Assembly (NCBI GenBank): GCA_016781635.1
Contig: JADDPY010000120.1
Coordinates: 3,600 to 8,961, forward strand
Direction: 5' to 3'
DNA length: 5,362 bases
DNA from: Rubrobacter sp.
Lineage (GTDB): Bacteria > Actinomycetota > Rubrobacteria > Rubrobacterales > Rubrobacteraceae
This document shows, one piece after another, positions 1-4,583 of the stretch; position 1 is the stretch's first letter, and each line of letters opens with the position of its first letter. The notes under the pieces are model-generated. The model searched no databases. It had not been told where the DNA came from and saw only the letters and a program-made list of their open reading frames with translations. A program made the translations under genes and the position numbers.

Positions 1-422
1 AGCCAGCTAAAGTTCGAGAGCAGGCTGATACCAACCAGCACGAAGATCGCTCGAAAAACCAACGCGCCCATCACGCCCCAGAACAAGACGTGGTAGCGGT
101 ACTTCTCGGGGACGGCGAAGCTCGTAAAAATCACGGCGAAGACAAAGACGTTGTCCAGAGAAAGAGACCACTCGACCAGGTAGGCGGCCAGGTACTCACC
201 CGCCACCGTGGAACCGGCCAGAGCCCAGATGAACCCCCCAAAGGCTAGGGAGATCGCGATCCAAAATCCCGAGAGCCACATAGACTCTCTGAAGGGGATC
301 TTCCTGGCGCCCCGATGGAGCACGAAGAGGTCGATGAAGAGCAACAAGGCTATCAACCCCACAAAGACCAGCCACGCCCATACCGGGAAGTTCACGCTCG
401 CCGCCGCGTCTCCTCCGCCCAT
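1..422 (-). CDS. TerC/Alx-family integral membrane protein, N-terminal part (cut by window edge)
   Basis: Reading the minus strand from the ATG at 422 gives 140 complete residues with no stop before the window edge, so the C-terminal half is missing. Four hydrophobic segments are visible at about residues 12-35, 49-70, 78-103 and 111-135. Hallmarks of the TerC family are present: an acidic residue late in the first segment (D31), the motif EWSLSLDNVFVF at 84-95 (E84, D90, N91), and the GxxGALVFRAIF stretch with R124. Family members usually exceed 300 residues and are linked to Mn2+ export or metal homeostasis, with roles also proposed in tellurite resistance and protein secretion. The substrate cannot be read from this fragment. 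The start is supported by a good ribosome site 5 bases upstream. The gene is divergent from larB across a long spacer. I saw no yybP-ykoY (Mn2+) riboswitch sequence in front of it, although that element often precedes terC genes. Family assignment is firm; function is inferred. Confidence 0.92.
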   Translation of the reverse strand, partial: MGGGDAAASVNFPVWAWLVFVGLIALLLFIDLFVLHRGARKIPFRESMWLSGFWIAISLAFGGFIWALAGSTVAGEYLAAYLVEWSLSLDNVFVFAVIFTSFAVPEKYRYHVLFWGVMGALVFRAIFVLVGISLLSNFSW

Positions 423-427
423 TACCG

Positions 428-434
428 CTCCTTT
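428..434 (-). promoter_or_regulatory. Ribosome binding site of the terC-like gene
   Basis: On the minus strand the sequence AAAGGAG lies 5 bases before the ATG at 422. This is a near-ideal Shine-Dalgarno match and fixes the start of the TerC-like protein. It contrasts with larB and the lipid kinase, which lack such a site. Confidence 0.8.
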
Positions 435-883
435 CCCTCACTAAGGGGCACGAGGTACAAACGGGAGCCGGAGCAATCGGTTCCCTTCGCATCCCGAGAC
501 AATCTATCCCGCCTCAACGGCGCGCTTTCTCCGGTACACCTGTTAGTGCAACGCCCCCTCATCTTCCTCACCTCTACCTGCCTTCCCTTTTCTCCGTTGC
601 CTCCCTTGCACGGAAGGACTTTCGGCGCCAAACGTCTCCCGCAAGTTGCACGGATCGTATGGCTTGATGCACGATTCTCCTTGGATTGCAGCAGACCGGG
701 AGATCGTTCGAAACATAAGTTGTGTTGTTTTCCGGACAGGAACCGCGGCAAACTCGCGTGAAGGTATAACGTTGAGGAGCCCGCCTCGATGCTCGCCCGA
801 AGGTTGTGGAGGCGTCCGCTCGCCCAAGACCTCAACCGATCAGCCCCGACCACGGAGGTACGGTCTCTCTGCCCCCATCCGGT

Positions 884-889
884 TACACT
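884..889 (+). promoter_or_regulatory. Candidate -10 element for leaderless transcription of larB
   Basis: TACACT fits the TAnnnT pattern of actinobacterial -10 elements and sits 7 bases before the ATG at 897, so transcription would begin at or next to the start codon. No Shine-Dalgarno sequence is present (only AGG at 890-892, too close). No good -35 hexamer is seen 16-18 bases upstream, which is common for such promoters. Inferred from position only. Confidence 0.4.
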
Positions 890-896
890 AGGCGAC

Positions 897-1727
897 ATGA
901 ACACGACGAACACCACCGCCCCGGAGAGCCTCGAAGAAACCCTCGCCGCCGTCGCCGCCGGCACGCTCTCGCCCGCCGCCGCCGCCGAGAAGCTGAAGGA
1001 AGGCGAGGTACGCTACCTCGACGTCGCAGCCCTCGACCTGGGCCGCGCCGCCCGCAAGGGCGTCCCCGAGATCGTCTACGCCCCTGGAAAGACCCCCGAG
1101 CAAGCGGCGAGAATCTGCGCCGTCATGCTGGAGGGCAGGGAGCGCGTGATCGTCAGCGGCCCGAACGAGGAACATGAGCGTTTGATACGAAAGACCCTCC
1201 CCGAAGCCCCCGTAAAAAGCGCCGGTCGTGCCCTAATCGTCGGTACCGGGGAGCCCAACCTCACCGGCGGACGGTTGTACGCCATCGGGGCCGGCACCTC
1301 CGACCTCCCGGTCCTCGAAGAGGCCGTGGCGGTCGCGCGCGAGATGGGCGTCGCCGTAAGGACCACACACGACGTGGGCGTTGCGGGCCTTCATCGCCTC
1401 CGCGGCCCCCTCGAAGAGCTTCGCGCCTTCGACCCGGACTGCGTGATCGTAGCCGCCGGTATGGAGGGAGCGCTCCCGACCCTCGTCTCGGGCCTCGTAG
1501 CGGTCCCGGTCGTGGGCCTCCCGACCTCGGTCGGCTACGGGTTGGGCGGAGACGGCACGGCCGCCATCCTCGGGATGCTCCAGAGTTGCTCCCCCGGCCT
1601 CTCGGTCGTCAACGTGGACAACGGCGTCGGCGCCGGAGCCACTGCCGCCCTCATCGCGAACCGCGCCGCCCTCTACCGCGACGGGTCGCGCAGCGACGGT
1701 CGAGCACCCAACACGGTCGCTCCCTAG
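897..1727 (+). CDS. larB: LarB, pyridinium-3,5-biscarboxylate mononucleotide synthase (nickel-pincer cofactor biosynthesis)
   Basis: This 276-residue protein matches LarB, which carboxylates the pyridinium ring of nicotinate adenine dinucleotide at C5 and cleaves its phosphoanhydride, the first step of nickel-pincer nucleotide synthesis (used by lactate racemase-type enzymes). LarC and LarE act later. Visible signatures in order: PEIVYAPGKTPEQ (57-69), the AGTSDLPVLEEA stretch (132-143), DVGVAGLHRL (159-168), AAGMEGALP (186-194), PTSVGYG (209-215), QSCSPG (229-234) and NVDNGVGAGATA (239-250). The C-terminal half is the PurE-like carboxylase fold. C231 probably corresponds to the Lactobacillus plantarum cysteine that forms the substrate adduct, and E190 to a conserved glutamate; both match with a constant offset of about 10. 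The frame is open back to an ATG at 789, but those extra 36 residues are not LarB-like, so 897 is preferred. thpR follows 11 bases after the stop. No larC or larE is in the window. Confidence 0.93.
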   Translation: MNTTNTTAPESLEETLAAVAAGTLSPAAAAEKLKEGEVRYLDVAALDLGRAARKGVPEIVYAPGKTPEQAARICAVMLEGRERVIVSGPNEEHERLIRKTLPEAPVKSAGRALIVGTGEPNLTGGRLYAIGAGTSDLPVLEEAVAVAREMGVAVRTTHDVGVAGLHRLRGPLEELRAFDPDCVIVAAGMEGALPTLVSGLVAVPVVGLPTSVGYGLGGDGTAAILGMLQSCSPGLSVVNVDNGVGAGATAALIANRAALYRDGSRSDGRAPNTVAP

Positions 1728-1738
1728 GGTCCGATACC

Positions 1739-2320
1739 GTGCGCATCTTCGTCGCCATCACCCCGCCGCCGAAAGCACGGCACGCGGCGCTCGCGGCGGC
1801 GGAAGAAGCGGCGCGAGAACTTGGCGGCAGCGTAAGGTGGACGAAACAGGAGAACGTCCATCTCACCCTGAAATTTCTCGGCGAGGTCCCCGACGAGGCC
1901 CTGGAAAGCATATGCGACGCGCTGAAGGCAGCGTGCTCCACCCATGCCCCGTTCCACGCCCGGCTCAAGGGCCTAGGGGCCTTCCCTTCGCCTCGACGTG
2001 CCCGCGTGATCTGGGCTGGCATGGACGAGGGCTCTCAAGAGATCTCCAGCTTGGCAGCGAGCCTGGAAGCCGCGCTAGAACCTCTAGGCTTCCGGCCCGA
2101 AGGACATCCCTACGTACCTCACGCGACCCTCGGTCGCGTAAAAGGCCGTCCGATCATCGTCGACCTGAGCGAGACGAGTGTTTCAGAAGGACCGGTTTTT
2201 CGAGTCGGAGAAGCGGAGTTGACGAAAAGCACCCTGACCCCGAGAGGGTCGATCTACGAGACCGTAGAAGCTTTCTCCCTAAATGGCGGCGAGGGGGCTA
2301 CTCGAGGTAGAGGCCGATAA
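1739..2320 (+). CDS. thpR: RNA 2',3'-cyclic phosphodiesterase ThpR (LigT/2H phosphoesterase family)
   Basis: The 193-residue product is a 2H phosphoesterase. Both catalytic HxT tetrapeptides are present: H41-L-T43 in NVHLTLKFLGEV and H128-A-T130 in YVPHATLGRV, about 85 residues apart as in the family. The N-terminus RIFVAITPP is the usual first strand (family norm [R/M]xFvAixp), and the late KSTLTPRGSIYE (163-174) is the conserved C-terminal strand. Enzymes of this family hydrolyse 2',3'-cyclic phosphate RNA ends to 2'-phosphate; the older name, 2'-5' RNA ligase, reflects a weak reverse reaction. The GTG at 1739 is chosen because it begins directly at the conserved strand. The frame is open further upstream, but that part overlaps larB and looks like a shadow. 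TAGGG at 1725-1729 is the only possible ribosome site. The 11-base gap after larB implies co-transcription and perhaps translational coupling. The last ~12 residues are Gly/Arg-rich and not conserved. Confidence 0.92.
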   Translation: MRIFVAITPPPKARHAALAAAEEAARELGGSVRWTKQENVHLTLKFLGEVPDEALESICDALKAACSTHAPFHARLKGLGAFPSPRRARVIWAGMDEGSQEISSLAASLEAALEPLGFRPEGHPYVPHATLGRVKGRPIIVDLSETSVSEGPVFRVGEAELTKSTLTPRGSIYETVEAFSLNGGEGATRGRGR

Positions 2321-2396
2321 GCGGCCCGATGTTCATAAGCACGAAGAGCAGTATCAGGATCATAAAGGTGACCATCAGGAAGTTGTTTCCGCTCAA
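2298..2396 (-). CDS. Putative 32-residue single-pass membrane microprotein
   Basis: Reading minus from a TTG at 2396 to a TAG at 2298-2300 gives 32 residues: a short polar head (MSGNNF), one continuous hydrophobic segment from about residue 7 to 31 (LMVTFMILILLFVLMN then IGPLIGLYL) and a final Glu. GAAAGG at 2407-2412 lies 10 bases before the TTG, a reasonable ribosome site, and a TACAAT -10-like word lies 38 bases upstream. An in-frame stop at 2421-2423 rules out a longer protein. An ATG at residue 8 would give 25 residues without a good ribosome site. The 3' end overlaps the 3' end of thpR by 23 bases in antisense. It lies 86 bases beyond the stop of the 183-residue minus-strand gene and could be co-transcribed with it. 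I do not recognise a family; size and shape resemble regulatory or subunit microproteins such as KdpF or CydX, without sequence similarity I can claim. Confidence 0.45.
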   Translation of the reverse strand: MSGNNFLMVTFMILILLFVLMNIGPLIGLYLE

Positions 2397-2406
2397 GCCT
2401 ATCGCG

Positions 2407-2412
2407 CCTTTC
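2407..2412 (-). promoter_or_regulatory. Ribosome binding site of the putative microprotein
   Basis: GAAAGG on the minus strand lies 10 bases before the TTG at 2396. It favours that TTG over the internal ATG at 2375, which lacks a comparable site. Confidence 0.4.
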
Positions 2413-2433
2413 GCCCTAGGTTAAGATTTCCGT

Positions 2434-2439
2434 ATTGTA
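2434..2439 (-). promoter_or_regulatory. Candidate -10 element before the microprotein
   Basis: TACAAT on the minus strand sits in a short AT-rich island (about 2421-2442) in otherwise GC-rich DNA. It would start transcription about 30 bases before the microprotein. The hexamer 17 bases upstream is GTGCGT, so no -35 match supports it. Confidence 0.3.
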
Positions 2440-2482
2440 TATCCGCTCCCGCCGCCACGCACACGTGCTGATTTCTTGGCTC

Positions 2483-3034
2483 CTAGAGCTCATTGGCGTA
2501 GAAGACGCGGCGAAGGGGAGGCGGCTCATTCCCGCGGACAAACCCCTGGCGCAAGGCGTGAAACTCCTCGACCTTCCCTGAAGCCAGGCGCACGTTCGGA
2601 TCTGGATGCGAGCGGAGCTCTAGGATCGGGTCGAGGTCCGCACCGACGTTGACACGCTCGAGTCCCCCAACGGGCCGCGGCTCCTTGTAGAAGATCCTGC
2701 ACTCGTAGGCGTCACCCTCAACGTCGTAGGAAACAAGGATCATCTCCGGGCGAGGGACCAACCCCCGTGGCACGTTGCGCAGCTCGTAGAGCGCCTTGCG
2801 GCGCCGATACACTTCCCGCTGGCGCTCCTCAAGCACAATCTTCGTGAACTCATCAACCTCAACCACAGCGTAAGACTCGTCGCGCGCCTCCTCGGCCTCC
2901 CGCACCCAGCGCTCGACCCCCTCCAGGTCCAATCGGGTCCCGCAGGACGGGCAGACAAACCCGGAGCTAACCGTAGCCCGCAGACCCCCGAGATGTAAGC
3001 AATTCTCCGAAGCAATCCCCATTAGGTGGTCCAT
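2483..3034 (-). CDS. Hypothetical protein with a CxH...CPSC putative zinc site
   Basis: I do not recognise this 183-residue protein. Near its N-terminus it has C12-L-H14 and then C28-P-S-C31, a spacing that could bind one zinc ion as a small zinc ribbon or treble clef. A charged helical stretch follows (about 38-87), rich in Glu and Arg, with features of an amphipathic or coiled helix (EEARDE, LEERQREVYRRRKALYEL). The C-terminal half (about 95-183) looks like a compact alpha/beta domain starting at MILVSYDV and containing YECRIFYKE, with no catalytic motif I can name. There is no signal peptide or membrane segment. An in-frame TAG just 6 bases upstream limits the start to the ATG at 3034 or the one at 3022; neither has a strong ribosome site. 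Codon use is normal for the window, which supports a real gene. It is divergent from the lipid kinase and may share a transcript with the microprotein downstream. Confidence 0.75.
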   Translation of the reverse strand: MDHLMGIASENCLHLGGLRATVSSGFVCPSCGTRLDLEGVERWVREAEEARDESYAVVEVDEFTKIVLEERQREVYRRRKALYELRNVPRGLVPRPEMILVSYDVEGDAYECRIFYKEPRPVGGLERVNVGADLDPILELRSHPDPNVRLASGKVEEFHALRQGFVRGNEPPPLRRVFYANEL

Positions 3035-3268
3035 TGTACTCTATCCAGCCCTTAGCGCGCCTCGCCCGGAAGCTGAAGAAGACCTTCACGTATACCGCAA
3101 CCTTACTCCACCACGGTCTCCACCCACGCGAATACAATGGGCCCAAGAAGTAACAGTGGTACCGCGTCGTGGGTGGGAGCCGTCCAAACGGGGTCTGTCT
3201 TACGCGTACGTCCGGGGTTGAAGTTCAGATCGAGGTTAACAGCGCATGCAAGTTGTCTTCCGGGGCTG

Positions 3269-3274
3269 TATTCT
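3269..3274 (+). promoter_or_regulatory. Candidate -10 element for leaderless transcription of the lipid kinase
   Basis: TATTCT fits TAnnnT and sits 7 bases before the ATG at 3282, the same spacing as the TACACT element before larB. No Shine-Dalgarno sequence precedes that ATG. No convincing -35 is present at the normal distance. If a longer protein starts at 3246 instead, this element lies inside the gene and has no role. Confidence 0.35.
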
Positions 3275-3281
3275 CCGATTC

Positions 3282-4169
3282 ATGGATGGGGAACGGCGCG
3301 CGGCGCACCTTGTGTTCAACCCGGCGGCGGACAGGGGCAGGGGGGATGCCAGGCGCAAGAGCATCGGCGTTTACCTCGCGCGGCATGGGATCGAGGCGGT
3401 GTGGCACGTCACGCAGGGACCCGGGCACGCCGAGGGCATCGTCCGTGGGCTGCGGGGCGAGGACCCGGCGGTAGCGGCCGGGGGGGACGGAACGGTGCAC
3501 GAGGTTGCGGCGGCCTGCGTTGGCACGGGGCGCGTCATGGGCGTCCTGCCGCTCGGAAGCGGCAACGATTACGTAAAGGCGCTCGGGATCGGCACGGACC
3601 TCCAGCGGGCCTTGGAAGTTCTGGTCGGGGGCAAGGTACGTGCCGTCGACGCGGGCGAGGTCAACGGGGTCCCGTTCAACAACGGTCTCGGCATAGGGTT
3701 CGACGCCGAGGTCGCGGCGGGGGTCGCGGCGGCGCCCAAGGCCCTGGGCGGGTTCGGGGGATACCTGTGGTCGGTCGGGCGCTTGTTGTGGGGGATGAAG
3801 TGCCACCGCGCGAGCATAAAGCTCGGAGGCGGGGAGCCGTTCGAAACGAAGACCATCCTGGTGGCTGCGGCGCTCGGCACCACCTACGGAGCCCGCTTCA
3901 AGCTCGCTCCGAGCGCGAGCCTCGGCGACGGGGCCTTCGACGTCGTCTGGTCCGAGGAGGTGGACCGGGCAGAGGTCCTACGCCTCGTGCCCGCCGTGCT
4001 CCGCGGCGCGCACCTCTCGCACCCCAAGGTGCATTTCGCCCGGGCGCAGGAGATCGAGGTCTCGCTCGCGGAACCGATACCGGCCCACGTGGACGGGGAG
4101 ATGCTCCCCCCCACCCGCGAGTTCCGGGCGCGGGTATTGCCCGGAGCCCTGCGCGTACTCGTCCCGTAG
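3282..4169 (+). CDS. Diacylglycerol kinase / YegS-BmrU family lipid kinase
   Basis: The 295-residue protein is a lipid kinase of the DAGK catalytic family, which transfers ATP phosphate to diacylglycerol or a similar lipid at the inner face of the membrane. Signatures: LVFNPAADRGRG (10-21) at the first strand, the nucleotide-binding GGDGTVHEV (67-75), LPLGSGNDYVK (89-99; most relatives have GTxNDFA), NNGLGIGFDAEV (133-144), PSASLGDGAFDVVW in the C-terminal domain (normal D-G-x-[FL]-D metal-site region) and a late HVDGEMLPP (usual DGE). It is complete: 290-310 residues is typical. Two starts are possible. ATG 3282 begins just before the first strand and has a leaderless-type -10; ATG 3246 adds 12 residues and has GAGG 10 bases upstream. 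The shorter form is preferred. The exact lipid substrate (diacylglycerol or another) cannot be told from sequence. It appears to be transcribed alone. Confidence 0.9.
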   Translation: MDGERRAAHLVFNPAADRGRGDARRKSIGVYLARHGIEAVWHVTQGPGHAEGIVRGLRGEDPAVAAGGDGTVHEVAAACVGTGRVMGVLPLGSGNDYVKALGIGTDLQRALEVLVGGKVRAVDAGEVNGVPFNNGLGIGFDAEVAAGVAAAPKALGGFGGYLWSVGRLLWGMKCHRASIKLGGGEPFETKTILVAAALGTTYGARFKLAPSASLGDGAFDVVWSEEVDRAEVLRLVPAVLRGAHLSHPKVHFARAQEIEVSLAEPIPAHVDGEMLPPTREFRARVLPGALRVLVP

Positions 4170-4181
4170 CTTGAGAGGCAA

Positions 4182-4201
4182 AGCATCCGGGGAGGAATGC
4201 T
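4182..4201 (+). terminator. Weak hairpin just after the lipid kinase gene
   Basis: AGCATCC (4182-4188) can pair with GG-A-ATGCT (4194-4201) with one bulged A and a 5-base loop, 12 bases after the stop codon. No T-run follows, so it is not a classical intrinsic terminator. It may protect the 3' end or be chance. Confidence 0.25.
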
Positions 4202-4318
4202 AGAGTTGGCCGTCCTTCCCGTGAACTCGTTGCTCCTGACGAACCTTTATACCTGCGTTTCTGCAAACCTCGAGAAGCCGTTAGCCAGGTGAATCGCAGA
4301 AGTCGGGCGAACGGCGAT

Positions 4319-4470
4319 CCGAGCGATCTGCATTAGGAGACCGTTTGGTAGGCCGCTCGGGAGCTCCGCGACGAGTAACGCTCGGTTAAGAACGTTGATC
4401 CAACGAACACGCTAGGATGCCACCGAGCGTAGCGGCCCAGAGGTTCACCTCGTGTGGGAACAACGCTCGG
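4319..4470. repeat. Five-copy CCGAGCG/CGCTCGG repeat cluster
   Basis: The word CCGAGCG occurs at 4319-4325 and 4423-4429, and its complement CGCTCGG at 4354-4360, 4379-4385 and 4464-4470. The longest pairing is ACGCTCGGT (4378-4386) with ACCGAGCGT (4422-4430), 9 bases. CCGAGCGT at 4423-4430 can equally pair with ACGCTCGG at 4463-4470, so these two stems exclude each other. CCGAGCG at 4319 can pair with 4354-4360. It may be a binding-site array in DNA or a switching leader in RNA. Confidence 0.6.
4440..4451. repeat. 12-base palindrome GAGGT-TC-ACCTC
   Basis: GAGGT (4440-4444) and ACCTC (4447-4451) form a compact inverted repeat with a 2-base centre. It is the right size for a dimeric repressor half-site pair, but no regulator is identifiable from it. 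Confidence 0.35.
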
Positions 4471-4494
4471 CGGGTATTTATCTACTAAAGATCG

Positions 4495-4546
4495 TTACCT
4501 TATGGTAAAAGTACTCTTCTACCTTGTCTCACGGGCATGGTAGAAG
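4495..4546. promoter_or_regulatory. Two inverted repeats with shared TACCTT/ATGGTA half-sites before the fabD-like gene
   Basis: The first repeat is TTACC-TTAT-GGTAA (4495-4508). The second is CTTCTACC (4516-4523) and GGTAGAAG (4539-4546) around a 15-base loop, a perfect 8-base arm. Both contain TACCTT (4496-4501, 4520-4525) and ATGGTA (4502-4507, 4537-4542). The first overlaps a possible -10 (TATGGT, 4501-4506), where a repressor would block initiation. The second could form a hairpin in the leader. Confidence 0.45.
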
Positions 4547-4583
4547 TCTGGCGTATCGTACTACGGAGGGTCGGCAAGAAGTT

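Larger units (their letters stand above)
423..896. other. Divergent spacer between terC-like gene and larB
   Basis: This 474-base stretch has no convincing gene: the reading frames crossing it have no recognisable protein similarity and no ribosome site. It must hold the promoters of both neighbours. TATAAC at 765-770 is a good plus-strand -10-like word, but no TTGACA-like hexamer lies 16-18 bases before it. A 7-base inverted repeat, GTTGAGG (771-777) with CCTCAAC (830-836), brackets 52 bases and could form a stem if transcribed. Several shorter GAGGC/GCCTC pairs lie inside it. No tRNA, known riboswitch or terminator was recognised. Confidence 0.5.
4170..4583. other. Repeat-rich spacer upstream of the fabD-like gene
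   Basis: This 414-base stretch has no convincing gene and its base composition is less GC-rich than the genes around it. It holds the weak hairpin after the lipid kinase, five copies of a 7-base word in two orientations (4319-4470), a 12-base palindrome (4440-4451) and two inverted repeats with shared half-sites (4495-4546). A weak promoter can be drawn with TTATCT (4478-4483), 17 bases, then TATGGT (4501-4506). GGAGGG at 4565-4570 lies 13 bases before the fabD-like ATG, longer than ideal. No tRNA, known riboswitch or FapR-type operator was recognised. Confidence 0.6.

Noticed and set aside
423..620. yybP-ykoY manganese riboswitch ahead of the terC-like gene
   Set aside because: The conserved cores of that riboswitch were not found on the minus strand; only the ribosome site is recognisable.
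702..720. tRNA T-loop-like GTTCGAAAC
   Set aside because: The flanking bases do not pair as a T-stem and no acceptor or anticodon arm can be drawn around it.
789..896. Extension of LarB to an upstream ATG at 789
   Set aside because: The added 36 residues are not LarB-like, exceed the family length and have no clear ribosome site; 897 fits the family and a leaderless -10.
422..964. 180-residue minus-strand frame across the terC-larB spacer
   Set aside because: It overlaps the start of larB in antisense, has no recognisable motif, and reads as Arg/Ser-rich non-coding translation.
2283..2471. 62-residue plus-strand frame overlapping the end of thpR
   Set aside because: It is antisense to the hydrophobic microprotein frame, has no ribosome site, and its composition (His/Gln-rich) is what the reverse of a membrane segment gives.
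3031..3140. Inverted 8-base repeat CCATTGTA (3031-3038) and TACAATGG (3133-3140)
   Set aside because: One 8-base inverted match is expected by chance about once in a few such spacers, and one copy overlaps a start codon.
3137..4174. 345-residue plus-strand frame, rich in Arg and Gly
   Set aside because: It overlaps the lipid kinase in another frame; its composition is typical of an out-of-frame reading of GC-rich coding DNA, while the lipid kinase frame has clear motifs.
4197..4292. 31-codon plus-strand reading frame starting at ATG 4197, preceded by GGGGAGGA
   Set aside because: The purine run touches the ATG (about 1 base of spacing), the ATG lies within the weak hairpin after the lipid kinase, and the peptide has no recognisable pattern.
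4478..4546. FapR-type operator before the fabD-like gene
   Set aside because: The inverted repeats do not match the known TTAGTACC-N-TACTAA-like pattern.
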